From positions 2,356,001-2,420,000 of the forward strand of contig NZ_CP047475.1 of assembly GCF_010587385.1 (NCBI RefSeq): a stretch of DNA of 64,000 bases, written 5' to 3'. The position numbers were made by a program, and so were the translations under genes. A model generated the notes under the pieces. It was not told the origin of the DNA. It was given only the letters and a program-made list of their open reading frames with translations, and did no database searches. Numbering within the stretch: the first letter of the stretch is position 1; each line of letters opens with the position of its first letter. Positions 36,226 to 46,806 of this stretch are shown here, piece after piece. The stretch comes from Vibrio astriarenae. GTDB taxonomy: Bacteria; Pseudomonadota; Gammaproteobacteria; Enterobacterales; Vibrionaceae.

Positions 36226-37167
36226 TTAGGTTGCCCATATTCTTGGGTTGTCCGGCGTAGAATCCGTCAGATGGGTACGTGTCATGCGCCATACTTCACT
36301 AAACACATCGATCAAATCTTCACTCCAGTGACCAAGTGCTCGCACCACGAGTAAACTCTCAATCTGACTTGCTCCGAGTACATACCTCGGATTACCTGCT
36401 ACCTTTTGGGCTTGTGATGTTCTAGAACAGAGCAAGCTCTGTACCAACTCAAGTAATTGAATATCATCCGTTTTAATATAGAGTGTCGCGGCAAGTGGAT
36501 AAGATAACATTCCTTTATTTATCATAAGGTTATTACCGCCATTGAAATTCAATCCCTCGGTTAATATTCGTTGACCATCAACAAAAATCTCTGTTTTCCC
36601 AATAAGATGGCCATGGCTAAATCCCTCTTGCAGTGCAGGGCGACCAAAACAGTGCATCTCCCATCCCCAAAATTGTGCATCTTTATCAAGATGAATTTGT
36701 GTATCTAGTCGGGTATGTGCATGAGGGAAAAAGATATTTTCTTGCGGAAACCACTCTAACCGTGCGCCAGATTTAACCGCGAGTGTTTGCGTTTGACGTG
36801 CGTATTTACTGTTGGATCGATAGAACTTGGTTGCTCCGGGTGTGGTGATCAGGGCATGAGCCTGTTTATCGACGGTAACGTTAATATCGAGCGTATCTCC
36901 ACCAACAACACCACCAGGTGGGTGCAGAAGGTAGGTATGGCAGGTTGTTCCATCTGGATAGAGCGGACGCTGAATCGCTAGTGGGCCCTTTTGAGTTCTA
37001 TGTTTAAGAACCGTTTTATCCCCGCGTTGGGTAAAGGTCAGGCCAAGCTCAGCTTTCCATCCGTCACGTATGTCTTGCTCAATGACATCACTCATAGAAA
37101 CGGGGTGAACAGAACCTTGCTCACCCGCATTGTTGGTCAACCCATCCGTTGCTAAAAGCGTACTCAT
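36226..37167 (-). CDS. ureD: Urease accessory protein UreD (UreH)
   Basis: The 313-residue protein has the family motifs [14 protein letters not shown] (about 80-93), ATKFYRS (about 113), [11 protein letters not shown] and [10 protein letters not shown]. UreD binds the apo-urease and provides the tunnel through which nickel passes from UreG via UreF. Its ATG overlaps the urtE stop by 4 nt (ATGA), which ties the transport and enzyme genes in one transcript. Confidence 0.95.
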   Translation of the reverse strand: MSTLLATDGLTNNAGEQGSVHPVSMSDVIEQDIRDGWKAELGLTFTQRGDKTVLKHRTQKGPLAIQRPLYPDGTTCHTYLLHPPGGVVGGDTLDINVTVDKQAHALITTPGATKFYRSNSKYARQTQTLAVKSGARLEWFPQENIFFPHAHTRLDTQIHLDKDAQFWGWEMHCFGRPALQEGFSHGHLIGKTEIFVDGQRILTEGLNFNGGNNLMINKGMLSYPLAATLYIKTDDIQLLELVQSLLCSRTSQAQKVAGNPRYVLGASQIESLLVVRALGHWSEDLIDVFSEVWRMTRTHLTDSTPDNPRIWAT

Positions 37168-37859
37168 ACGGTGAGATACTCCTTAATGAGCTGTTCGTTA
37201 AGCTCGTCAATCTCCCCTTCCGCGACTTGGCGGCCGCGATCAAGAATACAAAATCTATCCCCGACCTTGCGAGCGAAGGGAAGCTTTTGCTCAACGAGTA
37301 ACACCGTCAGCCCCATTTTTTCATTGAGCATGCGAATGATGTCACCAATCTCTTGAACGATGTTGGGCTGAATACCTTCGGTTGGCTCATCGAGGATCAA
37401 AAGCTGGGGATTCACCACCAAAGCCCGACCTATCGCAAGCTGCTGCTGTTGACCGCCAGATAAGTCACCACCTCGGCGATGGAGCATCTCCTTGAGCACA
37501 GGAAACAAATCAAAAATGAACTCAGGAATTTTACGGTCGCCCTTTTCACGAATCGGTAAGCCAACCTCTAGGTTCTCTTGCACCGTTAACATTGGAAAAA
37601 TCTGGCGTCCTTGCGGTACATAGCCAATGCCCTGTCTTGGTCGCTCTTCAGCATCGAGTTTAAGCAGTGATTGACTCCCCATTTTAATATCACCACTTTT
37701 AACCTTCACCAAGCCCATGATGCACTGCAACAATGTGGTTTTTCCTACCCCGTTACGCCCCATCAAAACGGTACACTTGCCTTCGGGTATGGTCATATCC
37801 AAGTCCCACAGAGTGTGGCTCTCACCGTAAAACTGGTTTAATGATTGAATCTCTAACAT
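37164..37859 (-). CDS. urtE: Urea ABC transporter ATPase UrtE
   Basis: ATG 37859 (MLEIQSLNQFYGESH) gives 231 residues, typical of LivF-like proteins; the longer frame to 38006 runs into urtD and is rejected. Walker A is GRNGVGKTT (about 34-42), signature LSGGQQQQLAIGRAL (about 134), and Walker B LLILDEPTEGIQP. It starts one base after the urtD stop. It pairs with UrtD to power urea uptake. Confidence 0.96.
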   Translation of the reverse strand: MLEIQSLNQFYGESHTLWDLDMTIPEGKCTVLMGRNGVGKTTLLQCIMGLVKVKSGDIKMGSQSLLKLDAEERPRQGIGYVPQGRQIFPMLTVQENLEVGLPIREKGDRKIPEFIFDLFPVLKEMLHRRGGDLSGGQQQQLAIGRALVVNPQLLILDEPTEGIQPNIVQEIGDIIRMLNEKMGLTVLLVEQKLPFARKVGDRFCILDRGRQVAEGEIDELNEQLIKEYLTV

Positions 37860-37860
37860 C

Positions 37861-38712
37861 CTATTCTCCGAGATAAACTTGTTTAACTTCAGGGTGAGAT
37901 TGCACTTGGTCCATCGTGCCCTCTGCCAAGACATGTCCTTGGTGCAGTACCGTGACATGGCTGGCAATCGAACGAACAAAATCCATATCATGCTCAACCA
38001 CCACAACAGAATGCTTACCCGCTAAAGAGTTAAGCAGCTCCGAAGTGCGATCCATCTCTTGGTGCGTCATACCCGCAACAGGCTCGTCCACTAGCAATAG
38101 CTTCGGGTTTTGCATCAACAACATCCCGATCTCAAGCCACTGTTTTTGACCATGTGAAAGATTACCCGCGCTATTCGTCGCTTCATCTTTTAGGTGAATG
38201 AGCTCAAGAACAGATTCCAGCTTGTCACGCTGTTCGCCACTCATCTGTGCGGTAAATGTGCCCCAAACCGAACGTACGCCCGACATCGATAGCTCTAGGT
38301 TCTGCCACACGGTTAAACACTCAATCACCGTCGGTTTTTGGAACTTGCGTCCGATGCCGGCATTCGCAATCTGCGCTTCATTCATTTTGAGTAGGTTGAT
38401 ATTCGAGCCGAGCCAAACCTCACCGGTATCGGGTTTGGTCTTCCCCGTGATGATGTCCATCATCGTGGTTTTACCTGCACCATTCGGCCCGATAATACAG
38501 CGCAACTCTCCCTCGCGAATGTAGAGGTTAAGGTCATTGATTGCCTGAAAACCATCAAAGCTTTTATTCACCCCTTCAACATAGAGCAAGACATTATGAC
38601 GCGTATCAATCGCAGGGTGAACATCAGGCTTTAGGAATGAGAAGACTTCATCACGACGCGTAAACGTCTGGTAGTTATCTTTTATGTGTTGAACTGATTG
38701 CAGCGCACTCAT
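37861..38712 (-). CDS. urtD: Urea ABC transporter ATPase UrtD
   Basis: The 283-residue LivG-like ATPase has an N-terminal extension of about 40 residues before the ABC core, Walker A GPNGAGKTT (about 74), signature LSHGQKQWLEIGMLL and Walker B LLLVDEPVAGMT. The ATG overlaps the urtC stop by 4 nt. It is the second ATPase of the urea importer. Confidence 0.96.
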   Translation of the reverse strand: MSALQSVQHIKDNYQTFTRRDEVFSFLKPDVHPAIDTRHNVLLYVEGVNKSFDGFQAINDLNLYIREGELRCIIGPNGAGKTTMMDIITGKTKPDTGEVWLGSNINLLKMNEAQIANAGIGRKFQKPTVIECLTVWQNLELSMSGVRSVWGTFTAQMSGEQRDKLESVLELIHLKDEATNSAGNLSHGQKQWLEIGMLLMQNPKLLLVDEPVAGMTHQEMDRTSELLNSLAGKHSVVVVEHDMDFVRSIASHVTVLHQGHVLAEGTMDQVQSHPEVKQVYLGE

Positions 38713-39875
38713 GCTGTTGCCTCCTTCGTGGGTAACTGGTCATCCTCTGGTTTTGTTTTGTCGCTTGAGCGTTTACGTATATCTTCAACGCGGTCACTGA
38801 CAAATCCAATCACCCCTTTCGGGAAGTACATGGTGGAAAGCACGAAAAGACCACCGAGTGCAAATAGCCATACTTCTGGAAACTCAACCGTAAACCAACT
38901 CTTCGCATAGTTGATGATCAGCGCACCAACAATCGCCCCGAACAAGGTAGCGCGACCGCCAAGTGCCACCCACACCACAACCTCAATAGAGTTGAGGGGC
39001 GCAAATTCACCGGGATTGATGATGCCCACTTGCGGCACATACAATGCACCTGCAATACCGGCGATCACCGCTGAAAGAACAAACACCCACAGCTTAATGC
39101 CATCGACGTCATACCCCATAAATCGAGTACGAGACTCGGTATCACGGATGGCCAATGCCACACGTCCTAGGCGACTTGTGATCACCATGCGGCACACCAC
39201 ATAACTCACCATCAAAGCGACACCAGTAATGACAAACAGAGCGAGCTTGGTGCTGTCACTTTGCAGGCTAAAACCCAGAATATCTTTAAAGTCGGTTAGG
39301 CCATTGTTGCCACCAAAGCCCATCTCATTACGGAAGAATGCAAGCATCAGAGCGTACGTCAGTGCTTGGGTCATGATAGACAGGTAGACACCGGAGACAC
39401 GGGAACGAAACGCGAGGTAACCAAAGACATAAGCCAGAGCTCCAGGGACGAGTACGACCATCAAACAAGCTAACCAAAATTGATCAAACCCTTGCCAGAA
39501 CCACGGCAGCTCTTGCCAGTTCAAGAACACCATAAAGTCAGGCAAGATCGGGTCACCGTAAACACCGCGCTCACCAATCTGGCGCATCAAATACATCCCC
39601 ATGGCATAACCGCCGATAGCAAAGAACGCACCATGACCTAAACTCAGAATACCTAGATAGCCCCAAACTAAATCCAGCGCTAGCGCTAACATCGCGTAGC
39701 TCAAGTATTTACCCATCAAAGAGACCGTAAAGGTTTCAACATGAAGAGGATGACCACTTGGCAGTAGTGTGTTCGCCAGTGGTACAAATATCACTGCCGC
39801 GAGGATCGCAAGCAGTGTTAGCTGACCGCCCCTATCCCCCTGAATAGCTGAAAGAACAAAAGATTTCGACTGCAT
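38709..39875 (-). CDS. urtC: Urea ABC transporter permease UrtC
   Basis: ATG 39875 (MQSKSFVLSAIQGD) has AAGGAGAACAGT before it and is preferred to the longer frame up to 39908. The 388-residue protein has about ten membrane spans and LivM-family segments GYLGILSLGHGAFFAIGGYA (about 76-95) and VWVALGGRATLFGAIVGAL. With UrtB it forms the urea channel. It starts 10 bp after the urtB stop. Confidence 0.95.
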   Translation of the reverse strand: MQSKSFVLSAIQGDRGGQLTLLAILAAVIFVPLANTLLPSGHPLHVETFTVSLMGKYLSYAMLALALDLVWGYLGILSLGHGAFFAIGGYAMGMYLMRQIGERGVYGDPILPDFMVFLNWQELPWFWQGFDQFWLACLMVVLVPGALAYVFGYLAFRSRVSGVYLSIMTQALTYALMLAFFRNEMGFGGNNGLTDFKDILGFSLQSDSTKLALFVITGVALMVSYVVCRMVITSRLGRVALAIRDTESRTRFMGYDVDGIKLWVFVLSAVIAGIAGALYVPQVGIINPGEFAPLNSIEVVVWVALGGRATLFGAIVGALIINYAKSWFTVEFPEVWLFALGGLFVLSTMYFPKGVIGFVSDRVEDIRKRSSDKTKPEDDQLPTKEATA

Positions 39876-39885
39876 ACTGTTCTCC

Positions 39886-41505
39886 TTAACTCTCAGCCGC
39901 ACGACCACGTTGCGGGAATAGACCGCGAGGACGTTTTTGAATAAATAGAATGATGAAAACCAGGACTAGAATTTTCGCTAAAACAGCACCCGCCCAAGGC
40001 TCTAAGACCTTGTTGAATAGACCCAAGCTTAAACCAGCAACCAATGTGCCCCACAAGTTGCCGACACCACCAAAGACCACCACCATGAATGAGTCGATGA
40101 TGTAGGCCTGACCCATATTCGGCCCAACGTTAGTCAACTGAGACAACGCAACACCAGCAACACCAGCCACACCCGAGCCCAAACCAAAGGTCAGCGCATC
40201 CACTCGCTCAGATCGAATACCCATCGCACGCGCCATACCACGGTTTTGCGAAACCGCGCGAACTTGCAAACCTAGTGGTGTTTTTTTCAGCACCATCAAT
40301 AGTCCCCAGAACACCAAGCCACAGAACAAAATGATGTATAAACGGTTGTAGGTCAGTGACAGCATCGGGTTGATTTCAAGTGCACCAGACATCCATTCAG
40401 GTGTGCTGACTGAACGGTTTAGAGGAGAGAATATTGAGCGAACGGCTTGCTGTAGGATCAAGCTGATACCAAAGGTCGCGAGTAGCGTTTCTAGAGGTCG
40501 ACCGTAAAGATGACGAATCACACTACGCTCAATCGCTATACCGACCAAACCAGACACAATAAACGCCATTGGAATCGATAGGATAAGTGCATAGCCGATA
40601 TGATTAGGCATCAACTGCTGCATCACGTAGGTGGTGTAAGCGCCAATCATGATCAGCTCACCGTGTGCCATATTAATCACACCCATCACACCAAATGTGA
40701 TCGCAAGGCCAATACCCGCCAACACCAGCACTGAGCCAAGACTCAAGCCAAAGAACACGGTTTCCACCCCTGAATATAAGGATTGCGATTGCTGATAACG
40801 AGTCAGCGCGAGATTAGCTGCGCTGGTTAACGCCTCTTCAGGCTCGCTGGCAAGAATGCGGTTGAGGGTTTGGGCTACGATAGGAAATTTGTAGTCACCA
40901 ATGGTTTCAATTGCCGTAACTCGCTCGGCAGCGCCACGAGCACTATCCTGCGCCACGTCAATTGCGAGAGCGAGTTCAATGAGCTCTGAAACCTTGCTGT
41001 CTTCCTCAATTGAAAGACGCGTCGCGAGCGCTTCAAGAAGGTCATCATCTTGCGTGCCGAGTAACGTCATTACCGCATCATAGCGAACCTGCTCATAGGG
41101 ACTATTGATACCTAACGATGCCAATTCAGAACGAATTTCACGGCGCAGACGGTTATTCACTCGCACCTTTTTAAACTCACGACTGTTTTCAATCACCAAA
41201 GGCTCACCGCCCCAAGCAGAGTCAGCGCTTTTTGCCGTTTTTAGATTTTCGATAACAAACAGCGCTTGGTAGGCTGCGCTGCTTTTATCACTGAAATAGT
41301 AGAGGTTGCCATCAAACCACGCATTGAGCACAACTTTTGCTGTCGTTGCGTCTTGCTCTGCAACTAACCATTCGATGGCTTGAGATTTCTGGCTGTTGTT
41401 TTTGCCGATGAGTGCTTCGCTAAAGCTCTCTTGGCTGCTTACTGCAGCCCAGCTAACATTGACGGAAAGCAGCAATAACAGTGCTGCTTGAAAAACATTC
41501 TTCAT
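39886..41505 (-). CDS. urtB: Urea ABC transporter permease UrtB
   Basis: The 539-residue protein has a signal peptide (MKNVFQAALLLLLSVNVSWA), a periplasmic helical domain with HEAT-like repeats (about 25-230), and then a LivH-type permease (about 245-535) including GVMGVINMAHGELIMIGAYT. The long N-terminal extension is usual for proteobacterial UrtB and is absent from LivH. A hairpin at 41595 separates it from urtA. Confidence 0.95.
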   Translation of the reverse strand: MKNVFQAALLLLLSVNVSWAAVSSQESFSEALIGKNNSQKSQAIEWLVAEQDATTAKVVLNAWFDGNLYYFSDKSSAAYQALFVIENLKTAKSADSAWGGEPLVIENSREFKKVRVNNRLRREIRSELASLGINSPYEQVRYDAVMTLLGTQDDDLLEALATRLSIEEDSKVSELIELALAIDVAQDSARGAAERVTAIETIGDYKFPIVAQTLNRILASEPEEALTSAANLALTRYQQSQSLYSGVETVFFGLSLGSVLVLAGIGLAITFGVMGVINMAHGELIMIGAYTTYVMQQLMPNHIGYALILSIPMAFIVSGLVGIAIERSVIRHLYGRPLETLLATFGISLILQQAVRSIFSPLNRSVSTPEWMSGALEINPMLSLTYNRLYIILFCGLVFWGLLMVLKKTPLGLQVRAVSQNRGMARAMGIRSERVDALTFGLGSGVAGVAGVALSQLTNVGPNMGQAYIIDSFMVVVFGGVGNLWGTLVAGLSLGLFNKVLEPWAGAVLAKILVLVFIILFIQKRPRGLFPQRGRAAES

Positions 41506-41594
41506 GACTTACGTCCTTCATCAACCGAGCGTTTTTATTGGCTGGCAGAGTATTTGGCCTACCATGTTCTTTTTACTCGGATACCACGTGAAAC

Positions 41595-41616
41595 GGTGCT
41601 CCACAAGGGGAGCACC
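41595..41616 (-). promoter_or_regulatory. Intercistronic hairpin between urtA and urtB
   Basis: GGTGCTCC (41595-41602) pairs with GGAGCACC (41609-41616). There is no T-run. Such hairpins after a binding-protein gene often block 3' decay and raise its share of transcript over the permease genes. Confidence 0.55.
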
Positions 41617-41627
41617 ACATAGGCTAA

Positions 41628-42914
41628 TTAGTTACTGCCTGCACATTTCTTGGTTTCAATGTTGAACGCGCCACAGGAGAATGGCTTAGACCAGCTTGAG
41701 TAAAGCTTGGCTGATTCTGGTAAGTATTTAGACCACGCATCACCCGCTACCAGACCGGTGGTTTCCCAAACGACATCAAACTGACCGTCATCTTGAATCT
41801 CACCGATAAGAACTGGCTTAGTGATATGGTGGTTTGGCATCATGGTTGAGTAACCACCTGAAAGGTTAGGTACAGAGACACCAATCAAAGCATCTTGTAC
41901 TGCTTCAGCATCGGTTGTACCAGCGACTGTGACCGCTTGTGCCCACATGTTAAAGCCGATGTAGTGCGCTTCCATTGGGTCATTGGTGACACGCTCTTCA
42001 CTCTTAATGAACTTATGCCATGCCTCTACAAACTCACCGTTGGCTTCGGTATCAACACTCATGAAGTAGTTCCATGCCGCTAGGTGGCCGACGAGTGGCT
42101 CAGTATCCATACCAGAGAGCTCTTCTTCACCAACAGAGAACGCAATAACAGGAATGTCTTCAGATGAGATACCTTGTGCACCAAGCTCCTTATAAAAAGG
42201 AACATTGGCATCACCGTTGATGGTTGATACTACGGCCGTTTGCTTGCCCTCTGAACCAAACTTCTTGATGTCAGACACAATTGACTGCCAATCTGAGTGA
42301 CCAAATGGCGTATAGCTGATCATGATGTCTGATTCAGCGACACCTTTCGATTTAAGGTAAGACTCTAGGATTTTATTCGTTGTACGTGGATAAACATAAT
42401 CCGTACCCGCGAGAACCCAACGCTCAACCTCAAGGTCTTCCATTAAGTAATCAACAGCAGGAATCGCCTGTTGGTTTGGCGCAGCACCAGTGTAAAATAC
42501 GTTTTTCGATGACTCTTCACCCTCATACTGAACTGGGTAGAAAAGGATACTATTTAGCTCTTCAAAGACAGGAAGCATCGATTTACGTGATACTGAAGTC
42601 CAACCGCCAAAGACGACATCAACCTTCTCTTTTTCGATCAATTCACGGGCTTTCTCTGCAAATAGCGGCCAGTTAGAAGCAGGGTCTACAACAACCGCCT
42701 CTAGTTTTTTACCCAACAAGCCGCCTTTTTTATTCTGCTCATCCACCAGCATTAATACGGTATCTTTCAGTGTGGTTTCACTGATAGCCATCGTGCCTGA
42801 AAGTGAGTGCAGAACGCCGACCTTAATCGTGTCTTCTGCCGCGAAAGCCGCGCTAGTAGAAAGTGTTAAAGAGGTGCATAGTGCAGCAAGCGTTAAGTTG
42901 AACTTCTTGTTCAT
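41628..42914 (-). CDS. urtA: Urea-binding protein UrtA
   Basis: The 428-residue periplasmic protein has a signal peptide (about 1-25, ending SAAFA) and family features DTIKVGVLHSLSGTMAISET, VDVVFGGWTSVSRKSMLPVFE (split: VVFGGWTSVSRKS) and LFYPVQYEGEE. UrtA binds urea at high affinity and passes it to UrtBC. It is the first gene of the urt-ure unit and is preceded by a sigma-54-like promoter. Confidence 0.97.
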   Translation of the reverse strand: MNKKFNLTLAALCTSLTLSTSAAFAAEDTIKVGVLHSLSGTMAISETTLKDTVLMLVDEQNKKGGLLGKKLEAVVVDPASNWPLFAEKARELIEKEKVDVVFGGWTSVSRKSMLPVFEELNSILFYPVQYEGEESSKNVFYTGAAPNQQAIPAVDYLMEDLEVERWVLAGTDYVYPRTTNKILESYLKSKGVAESDIMISYTPFGHSDWQSIVSDIKKFGSEGKQTAVVSTINGDANVPFYKELGAQGISSEDIPVIAFSVGEEELSGMDTEPLVGHLAAWNYFMSVDTEANGEFVEAWHKFIKSEERVTNDPMEAHYIGFNMWAQAVTVAGTTDAEAVQDALIGVSVPNLSGGYSTMMPNHHITKPVLIGEIQDDGQFDVVWETTGLVAGDAWSKYLPESAKLYSSWSKPFSCGAFNIETKKCAGSN

Positions 42915-43307
42915 AGTTAGAACTCCATCTAAGTGAATTATTATTCAATTAGAGGAGTTACAAAAAGAGTGCCAAATTAACACCAAAGTAGTACCAATTT
43001 AAAATACCAATAAAAACAACAACTTAAACAAATATTGCCAAGTTTGGTGCAAAAGAAATAAGTTGCAGTGAATCAGGATGGTGCAACTCGAATCAACTTG
43101 AACCAAAATGATGACATTTTGTGCTGCTTTGATTGATCATGGTGCTTAATTTGAAGCACAAGATTCTTGCCAGCCATCACTTTAGTGCATTCAAGTGCAT
43201 ATATTGCAGAGTAAGCAATGAAAAAAGCGTAGCAAACACGGGGGCGTTCGCTACGCTAAGACAGTGCGTAATTTCAATGTGAGCTTGAGAGTTTAGCTCA
43301 CCGTCAG
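42915..43307 (-). promoter_or_regulatory. urtA regulatory region
   Basis: This 393-bp gap contains the sigma-54 promoter (42959-42974) and several TGGTGC half-sites (43045, 43079, 43140), one within TTGCCAAGTTTGGTGCAA (43035-43052), resembling NtrC binding sites (TGCACC-N5-GGTGCA). GTGCTT/AAGCAC around 43143-43160 is another dyad. Enhancer-type control by NtrC is inferred. Confidence 0.5.
42959..42974 (-). promoter_or_regulatory. Sigma-54 promoter of the urt-ure operon
   Basis: On the minus strand TGGCACTCTTTTTGTA matches TGGCAC-N5-TTGCA, with GG and G spaced by exactly 10 bases; only the -12 GC is GT. The start of transcription would be about 33 nt before the urtA ATG. Confidence 0.7.
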
Positions 43308-44618
43308 TTAGAACTGATCTTCTTCTGTGGAACCCGTGAGTGCGGTGACAGAGGAATTACCACCTTGAATCGTATTGGTCATGCGGTCGAAGTAGCCTGT
43401 GCCCACCTCTTGTTGGTGTGCCACGAAGGTATATCCCTTCTCTGCTGCTTCAAACTCTGGACGTTGTACTTTCTCAACATAGTGGCGCATGCCTTCACCT
43501 TGTGCATAAGCATGTGCCAGCTCAAACATGTTAAACCACATGTTATGAATGCCCGCGAGTGTAATGAACTGGTACTTGTAGCCCATGTCAGCAAGCTCTT
43601 GCTGGAACTTAGCGATGGTCTCTGCATCCAAGTTTTTCTCCCAGTTAAATGATGGCGAACAGTTATAAGCCAACAGTTGGTCTGGGTATTCAGCATGAAT
43701 CGCCTCTGCGAACTTACGCGCTTCTTCCAAACATGGTGTCGCTGTTTCACACCAAATCAAATCAGCGTAAGGGGCATAAGCAAGGCCGCGAGCAATGGCT
43801 TGGTCAATGCCAGCGCGTACTCGATAGAAGCCTTCCGCCGTGCGTTCGCCTTGAATAAAGTCTTTATCATAAGGATCGCAATCCGACGTCAGTAGATCGG
43901 CGGCGTTAGCGTCAGTACGTGCGATAACTAAGGTCGTGGTGCCTGCCACATCCGCAGCTAAGCGAGCAGCGACGAGTTTTTGCACGGCCTCTTGAGTCGG
44001 TACTAATACCTTCCCCCCCATATGACCACACTTTTTAACAGACGCTAATTGGTCCTCAAAGTGAACGCCCGCGGCACCAGCATCAATCATCGACTTCATC
44101 AGCTCATAGGCATTTAGAACACCACCAAAGCCAGCTTCTGCATCAGCCACAATCGGTAGGAAGTAGTCGATACCACCTTCATCCTCTGGTGACTTACCTC
44201 CCGCCCACTGAATTTGATCCGCTCGGCGGAAGGAATTGTTAATGCGTTTTACGACAGAGGGAACAGAGTCCACTGGATACAGAGATTGGTCTGGGTACAT
44301 GGTAGAGGCGGTATTGTTGTCCGCAGCCACCTGCCAACCTGATAGATAAATCGCCTCAATACCCGCTTTGGCTTGCTGCACTGCTTGGCCGCCAGTGAGT
44401 GCGCCTAGACAGTTTACATAACCTTTTTTCGACTCTCCGTTGACCAGTGACCACAACTTGTCAGCGCCACGTTGTGCGATCGTGTTGGCTGGTACCATTG
44501 AGCCACGAAGCTCTACGACTTCTTCTGCGGTATAGGTGCGTTTTACATTCTTCCAGCGTGGATTCGTTGCCCAGTCTTTCTCAAGCGCTTCAATCTGTTG
44601 GCGGCGTGTTAATGTCAT
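43308..44618 (-). CDS. aceA: Isocitrate lyase
   Basis: ATG 44618 ([16 protein letters not shown]) gives 436 residues, close to the E. coli enzyme; the longer frame up to 44678 is not supported. The catalytic KKCGHM lies at 195-200 (C197), and FEDQ and NCSPSFNW motifs are present. It splits isocitrate to glyoxylate and succinate, bypassing CO2-losing steps of the TCA cycle during growth on acetate or fatty acids. It is downstream of aceB. No aceK kinase gene is adjacent. Confidence 0.97.
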   Translation of the reverse strand: MTLTRRQQIEALEKDWATNPRWKNVKRTYTAEEVVELRGSMVPANTIAQRGADKLWSLVNGESKKGYVNCLGALTGGQAVQQAKAGIEAIYLSGWQVAADNNTASTMYPDQSLYPVDSVPSVVKRINNSFRRADQIQWAGGKSPEDEGGIDYFLPIVADAEAGFGGVLNAYELMKSMIDAGAAGVHFEDQLASVKKCGHMGGKVLVPTQEAVQKLVAARLAADVAGTTTLVIARTDANAADLLTSDCDPYDKDFIQGERTAEGFYRVRAGIDQAIARGLAYAPYADLIWCETATPCLEEARKFAEAIHAEYPDQLLAYNCSPSFNWEKNLDAETIAKFQQELADMGYKYQFITLAGIHNMWFNMFELAHAYAQGEGMRHYVEKVQRPEFEAAEKGYTFVAHQQEVGTGYFDRMTNTIQGGNSSVTALTGSTEEDQF

Positions 44619-44751
44619 AGTCAGTCCCTCTCTCAGTTCATGTTGTTCCACATGGGTATCCTTGGTTTCGCTCGACATCTGGCGGTGTAGGGGTTGCCAC
44701 GGGCGAACAAGTCTTCACGTTATTGTGTTGTTGGTCTTTTCTCTGTGCTGA

Positions 44752-46389
44752 TTAATCTAAGTATTCATAGCCCGGCACAGTAAGGAAATTGGTTAGCTCA
44801 TCACTGGTGGTGAGTCGTGCCATCAAATCAGCGGCTTCGGTAAAGCGACCTTGGTTGAATCTCTCGTCGCCGATCTCTTGCTTCACCACCTCGATCTCTT
44901 CTTTGAGGTATCGCTCAAACAGCGCTTTGGTCACCACCTCTCCGTTATCAAGATCTTTGCCATGCTTAATCCACTGCCAAATTGAGGCTCGTGAGATCTC
45001 TGCGGTTGCTGCATCCTCCATCAAACCGTAGATAGGCACACAGCCATTACCGGAAATCCACGCCTCGATATACTGCAATGCGACGCGAATGTTATGGCGC
45101 ATCCCCTGCTCTGTTCGCTCACCTGAGCAGGGTTCAAGCAGCATCTGCGCAGTAATTGGCTCATCGGTTTCTCGGCTAACATCAAGTTGGTTAGTGCGAT
45201 CTCCCAGTACCCGGTCGAACACTTCACGTGCAGTATCAGCAAGCCCTGGATGGGCAACCCAAGTACCGTCATGGCCGTTATTTACTTCGAGCGATTTATC
45301 ATTATGGATCTTGTCTAATACCTGCTGATTTTGCTCAGGGTCTTTCGCCGGGATAAAGGCCGCCATTCCACCCATAGCAAACGCGCCACGACGATGACAG
45401 GTACGCACTAATAAGCGTGAATAGGCATTGAGGAAAGGCTTCTCCATCGTAACGACTTGTCTGTCGGGAAGAATACGATTAGGGTAGTTTTTAAGTGTTT
45501 TTATATAGCTGAAGATGTAATCCCATCGACCGCAGTTTAACCCCACAATGTGCTCTTTGAGTGCGAACAGAATCTCGTCCATCTCAAACACAGCAGGTAG
45601 GGTTTCAATCAATACCGTCGCTTTTATCGTTCCAGTGTCTAAACCAAAGTACTCTTCGGTAAAGTGGAAAACCTGACTCCACCACTGTGCTTCATGATGC
45701 GATTGCAGTTTAGGGATATAAAAGTAGGGGCCGCTGCCTTTCTCTAATAACTCTTTATGGTTGTTATAGAAATAGAGCGCGAAATCAAACAGTGCCCCGG
45801 GAATAGCGGCATCATTAAAATGCACATGCTTCTCTTTAAGATGTAAACCACGAACACGACAGATGAGCACCGCAGGATCATCACTAAGCTCATACTGCTT
45901 ACCATTGTTTGGATTCTGGTAATCAATCGTGCCGCGCACCGCATCACGCAAGTTCACTTGGCCATCGAGTACTTTTGTCCAGGCCGGAGACATAGAGTCC
46001 TCAAAATCAGCCATAAACACTTTTACATTTGCGTTCAGAGCATTGATCACCATTTTGCGATCCGTCGGTCCGGTTATTTCCACACGGCGATCTTGCAGAT
46101 CTTCCGGGATACCAAGGATCTTCCAGCTACCCTCGCGGATATCTTGCATATCCTTGTTAAAGTCAGGGAGCTGTCCAGCATCGATCTGACTTTGACGTGC
46201 ATCGCGAGCTTTCAAAAGCTCGTCTACTTGCGCGCCATAGCGAGCACACAGCAGAGACAAAAAGGTTTGGGCTTCGGTTGGGAAAATCGCTTGATGCTCT
46301 AGAGATAAGGTCTCTTTCACATCAAGCATGCCTAGGTTTTCTTGGGCTAGGTGTTGTGGGCTATTTTTCTCTGCGATGTTCGTTAACAT
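44752..46389 (-). CDS. aceB: Malate synthase A
   Basis: The 545-residue protein is malate synthase isoform A. The conserved FMADFEDSMSP lies at 125-135 and GLNCGRWDYIFSYIK near 277-291. It condenses glyoxylate with acetyl-CoA to malate. It is first of the aceBA unit with 133 bp to aceA. A 658-bp upstream gap holds palindromes that may be operators. Confidence 0.97.
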   Translation of the reverse strand: MLTNIAEKNSPQHLAQENLGMLDVKETLSLEHQAIFPTEAQTFLSLLCARYGAQVDELLKARDARQSQIDAGQLPDFNKDMQDIREGSWKILGIPEDLQDRRVEITGPTDRKMVINALNANVKVFMADFEDSMSPAWTKVLDGQVNLRDAVRGTIDYQNPNNGKQYELSDDPAVLICRVRGLHLKEKHVHFNDAAIPGALFDFALYFYNNHKELLEKGSGPYFYIPKLQSHHEAQWWSQVFHFTEEYFGLDTGTIKATVLIETLPAVFEMDEILFALKEHIVGLNCGRWDYIFSYIKTLKNYPNRILPDRQVVTMEKPFLNAYSRLLVRTCHRRGAFAMGGMAAFIPAKDPEQNQQVLDKIHNDKSLEVNNGHDGTWVAHPGLADTAREVFDRVLGDRTNQLDVSRETDEPITAQMLLEPCSGERTEQGMRHNIRVALQYIEAWISGNGCVPIYGLMEDAATAEISRASIWQWIKHGKDLDNGEVVTKALFERYLKEEIEVVKQEIGDERFNQGRFTEAADLMARLTTSDELTNFLTVPGYEYLD

Positions 46390-46806
46390 AATCCGTCTTC
46401 CTTAGTCAGATTTCACTTGTAACTTTAAAACTACATTTAATTATCATTTTGAGCTCAATATAACCATTCAAACCTGCCGACTTGGGGAGTAAAAATCGAT
46501 GGTGCGTTTGAATTCAATCTTCAAGGCTCTGCAGTCAAAGCGTAATAAAACCTTACATCAACAAGCCCTTGAGGAAAACACTAAAAGTTAACGAAAGGTT
46601 AAATTCAAAGTTTTATCTTGTTCCAAACAAGCGTTTAACTCACCATTCAATTTGTTACTAGTTACGTAATTTAATTACAGACATTTTCACCATAAATATG
46701 CGTTTTAAACGACCGTATGAAAACATGAGATCGAGTGAAAGCCACTTAAATGAGAGAGTTAAAAAACAAAACTGGATAAGAATCGAACAAGCAGCCAAAA
46801 GTGGGG

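Noticed and set aside
37860..38006. N-terminal extension of UrtE
   Set aside because: It overlaps urtD in another frame and has no similarity to the family; ATG 37859 fits.
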